From the NCBI RefSeq assembly GCF_001693735.1, contig NZ_LWDV01000007.1, forward strand, positions 212,810 through 276,809: a stretch of 64,000 nucleotides of DNA. The letters are read 5' to 3'. Positions 62,853 to 64,000 of the stretch are shown here, in pieces. Origin of the DNA: Orenia metallireducens (GTDB taxonomy: Bacteria > Bacillota > Halanaerobiia > Halobacteroidales > Halobacteroidaceae). The position numbers were made by a program, and so were the translations under genes. The number at the start of each line of letters is the position of its first letter. Position 1 is the first letter of the stretch. The notes below the pieces were generated by a model, which searched no databases, was not told the origin of the DNA, and worked only from the letters and a program-made list of their open reading frames with translations.

Positions 62853-62883
62853 ATTATACACATTAGAGTTTACTCTAAGTCAA
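62853..62883 (-). promoter_or_regulatory. MerR-type promoter with 19-bp spacer and operator dyad
   Basis: TTGACT (62878-62883), a 19-base spacer and TATAAT (62853-62858). The spacer contains TTAGAGT-AA-ACTCTAA (62863-62878), perfect 7-base arms. A lengthened spacer with a central dyad is the hallmark of MerR-activated promoters. Confidence 0.82.
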
Positions 62884-62927
62884 TAGTTTATTAAAAATAT
62901 TAGAAAATCTTTTATCTATAGAAAATA

Positions 62928-62966
62928 AAAAAGGTCTCCTAAATTGGAGACCTCTCTTATTAACTT
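62928..62966 (-). terminator. Terminator of groEL
   Basis: Minus strand GAGAGGTCTCC AATTTAG GAGACCTTTTTTATT: a short stem with AGGTCTCC/GGAGACCT and a T-run, directly below the groEL stop. Confidence 0.8.
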
Positions 62967-62969
62967 AAA

Positions 62970-64000
62970 TTACATCATTCCTGGCATTCCGCCCATTCCT
63001 GGCATTCCACCCATTCCTGGCATTCCACCACCAGCATTATCTTCATCTTTCTTCTCTACTACTACAGTCTCAGTAGTTAATAATGTAGCAGCAGCACTAG
63101 CAGCATTTTGTAATGCAGAACGGGTTACTTTAGCTGGGTCAACAATTCCAGCCTTAACCATATCTACAAATTCACCTTTGTATGCATTAAACCCAATTCC
63201 AACCTCTTTCTCTTTAACCTTCTCAACAATTACAGCACCTTCATATCCAGCATTATCAGCAATTAATCTTACAGGAGCTTCTAATGCTCTTCTAATGATA
63301 TCTACACCAGTAGCTTCATCACCTGCTAAATCTAGTTCATCTAATGCAGATAATACATCAATTAATGCAGTTCCTCCACCTGCTACAATACCTTCCTCAA
63401 CAGCAGCACGAGTAGCATTTAAAGCATCCTCAATTCTTAACTTTCTCTCTTTTAATTCAGTCTCTGTAGCAGCACCAACTTTGATTACTGCAACTCCACC
63501 AGCTAATTTAGCTAATCTCTCTTCTAACTTTTCACGATCAAAATCAGAATTTGTATTTTCAATCTGTTGACGAATTTGAGCTACTCTTTGCTCAATATTA
63601 GCTTGCTCTCCAGCACCATCAACGATAGTAGTATCATCTTTAGTAACTTTTACCTTATTAGCACTACCTAACATAGTAACATCAACATTTTCCAAGCTTA
63701 AACCTAAGTCTTCAGTGATTACTTGAGCACCAGTTAAAGTAGCAAGATCCTCTAACATAGCTTTTCTTCTATCACCAAATCCTGGAGCTTTAACAGCTAC
63801 ACATTGGAAAGTTCCTCTTAAACTATTAACTACTAATGTAGCTAATGCTTCACCTTCAACATCTTCAGCAACAATTAATAATGGTTTATTCTGTTGAGCA
63901 ATCTGCTCTAATACCGGTAACATATCTTTAATAGAGTTGATTTTTTGATCAGTTAATAAGATATATGGGTCTTCTAAATCAGCAACCATTTGATCTTGAT
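62970..64000 (-). CDS. groL: Chaperonin GroEL, 3' part (cut by window edge)
   Basis: The C-terminal 343 residues of the 60-kDa chaperonin; the gene continues past position 64000. [20 protein letters not shown], the apical substrate-binding domain, [19 protein letters not shown] and [14 protein letters not shown] are characteristic. The tail [19 protein letters not shown] is the usual flexible Gly-Met end. groES should lie further right, outside the window. A T-rich stretch and short hairpin follow the stop. Confidence 0.96.
   Translation of the reverse strand, partial: QDQMVADLEDPYILLTDQKINSIKDMLPVLEQIAQQNKPLLIVAEDVEGEALATLVVNSLRGTFQCVAVKAPGFGDRRKAMLEDLATLTGAQVITEDLGLSLENVDVTMLGSANKVKVTKDDTTIVDGAGEQANIEQRVAQIRQQIENTNSDFDREKLEERLAKLAGGVAVIKVGAATETELKERKLRIEDALNATRAAVEEGIVAGGGTALIDVLSALDELDLAGDEATGVDIIRRALEAPVRLIADNAGYEGAVIVEKVKEKEVGIGFNAYKGEFVDMVKAGIVDPAKVTRSALQNAASAAATLLTTETVVVEKKDEDNAGGGMPGMGGMPGMGGMPGMM

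Noticed and set aside
62944-63570. 208-residue plus-strand ORF opposite groEL with a [11 protein letters not shown] repeat start
   Set aside because: It is the antisense of the Gly-Met-rich GroEL tail and body; groEL is certain and the composition follows from it.

Overview
This is a 64 kb, AT-rich chromosomal stretch from an anaerobic, Gram-positive-type bacterium. Every gene I can support lies on the minus strand. Strong AGGAGG-type ribosome sites, TTGACA/TATAAT promoters, SAM-I and guanine riboswitches, cellobiose-type PTS operons, a soluble-type NiFe hydrogenase and selfish-repeat-rich spacers fit the Firmicutes. The gene mix makes me suspect Halanaerobiales (Orenia/Halobacteroides-like), but that is inference, not something proven here.

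Region 1 (0.5-12.3 kb), sulfur assimilation. A SAM-I riboswitch with terminator (10744-10896) heads a long operon: sulfur carrier hcyS-like, E1-like hcyF, JAMM protease hcyD, a sulfite reductase-TusA fusion, metY, cysC (APS kinase), a 46-residue ORF, sat, AprA-like and AprB-like subunits, then luxS. It reads as sulfate to APS to sulfite to sulfide, loaded on a protein thiocarboxylate and delivered to O-acetylhomoserine. A separate cysK with its own promoter covers cysteine synthesis.

Region 2 (12.4-34.4 kb), carbohydrate accessory region. A DUF389 membrane protein, a DUF4380-like protein and a YerC-like regulator precede two lactose/cellobiose-family PTS operons with GH1 and GH4 phospho-glycosidases and two GntR/UTRA regulators. 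The first operon is intact. The second is decaying: its IIC is deleted internally and at both ends, a HAD phosphatase is broken, and an IS1182-type element sits between its genes and two tandem promoter/operator modules. An 18-bp GntR operator (GGTATAGA..TCTATACC) recurs six times. Pseudogenes for an OYE-type reductase, an AEC permease, LrgA/LrgB, an MFS transporter and an unknown membrane protein fill the gaps.

Region 3 (34.7-41.1 kb). A chemoreceptor remnant, a guanine-riboswitch-controlled purine permease, a chemoreceptor interrupted by two in-frame TAA codons, and a guanine-riboswitch-controlled guaA.

Region 4 (41.2-60.6 kb), a nickel island. nikR and an ECF nickel transporter (nikMNQO) sit next to tatA/tatC, hypEDCFBA, a maturation protease, one NiFe large subunit and three complete Tat-exported small subunits. 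These share a near-identical N-terminal half but have divergent C-terminal Fe-S halves, each with its own promoter and operator-like site. An FeS aldo/keto reductase and the nickel-pincer cofactor genes larC (split by a -1 frameshift on A9), larB and larE follow.

Region 5 (60.6-64 kb). A repeat element, a second FeS aldo/keto reductase, a MerR regulator with a 19-bp-spacer promoter, and the 3' part of groEL, cut by the window edge.

A family of dispersed intergenic elements with shared ends (GGGGATATTGCGACACTTT-like) occurs at least six times.
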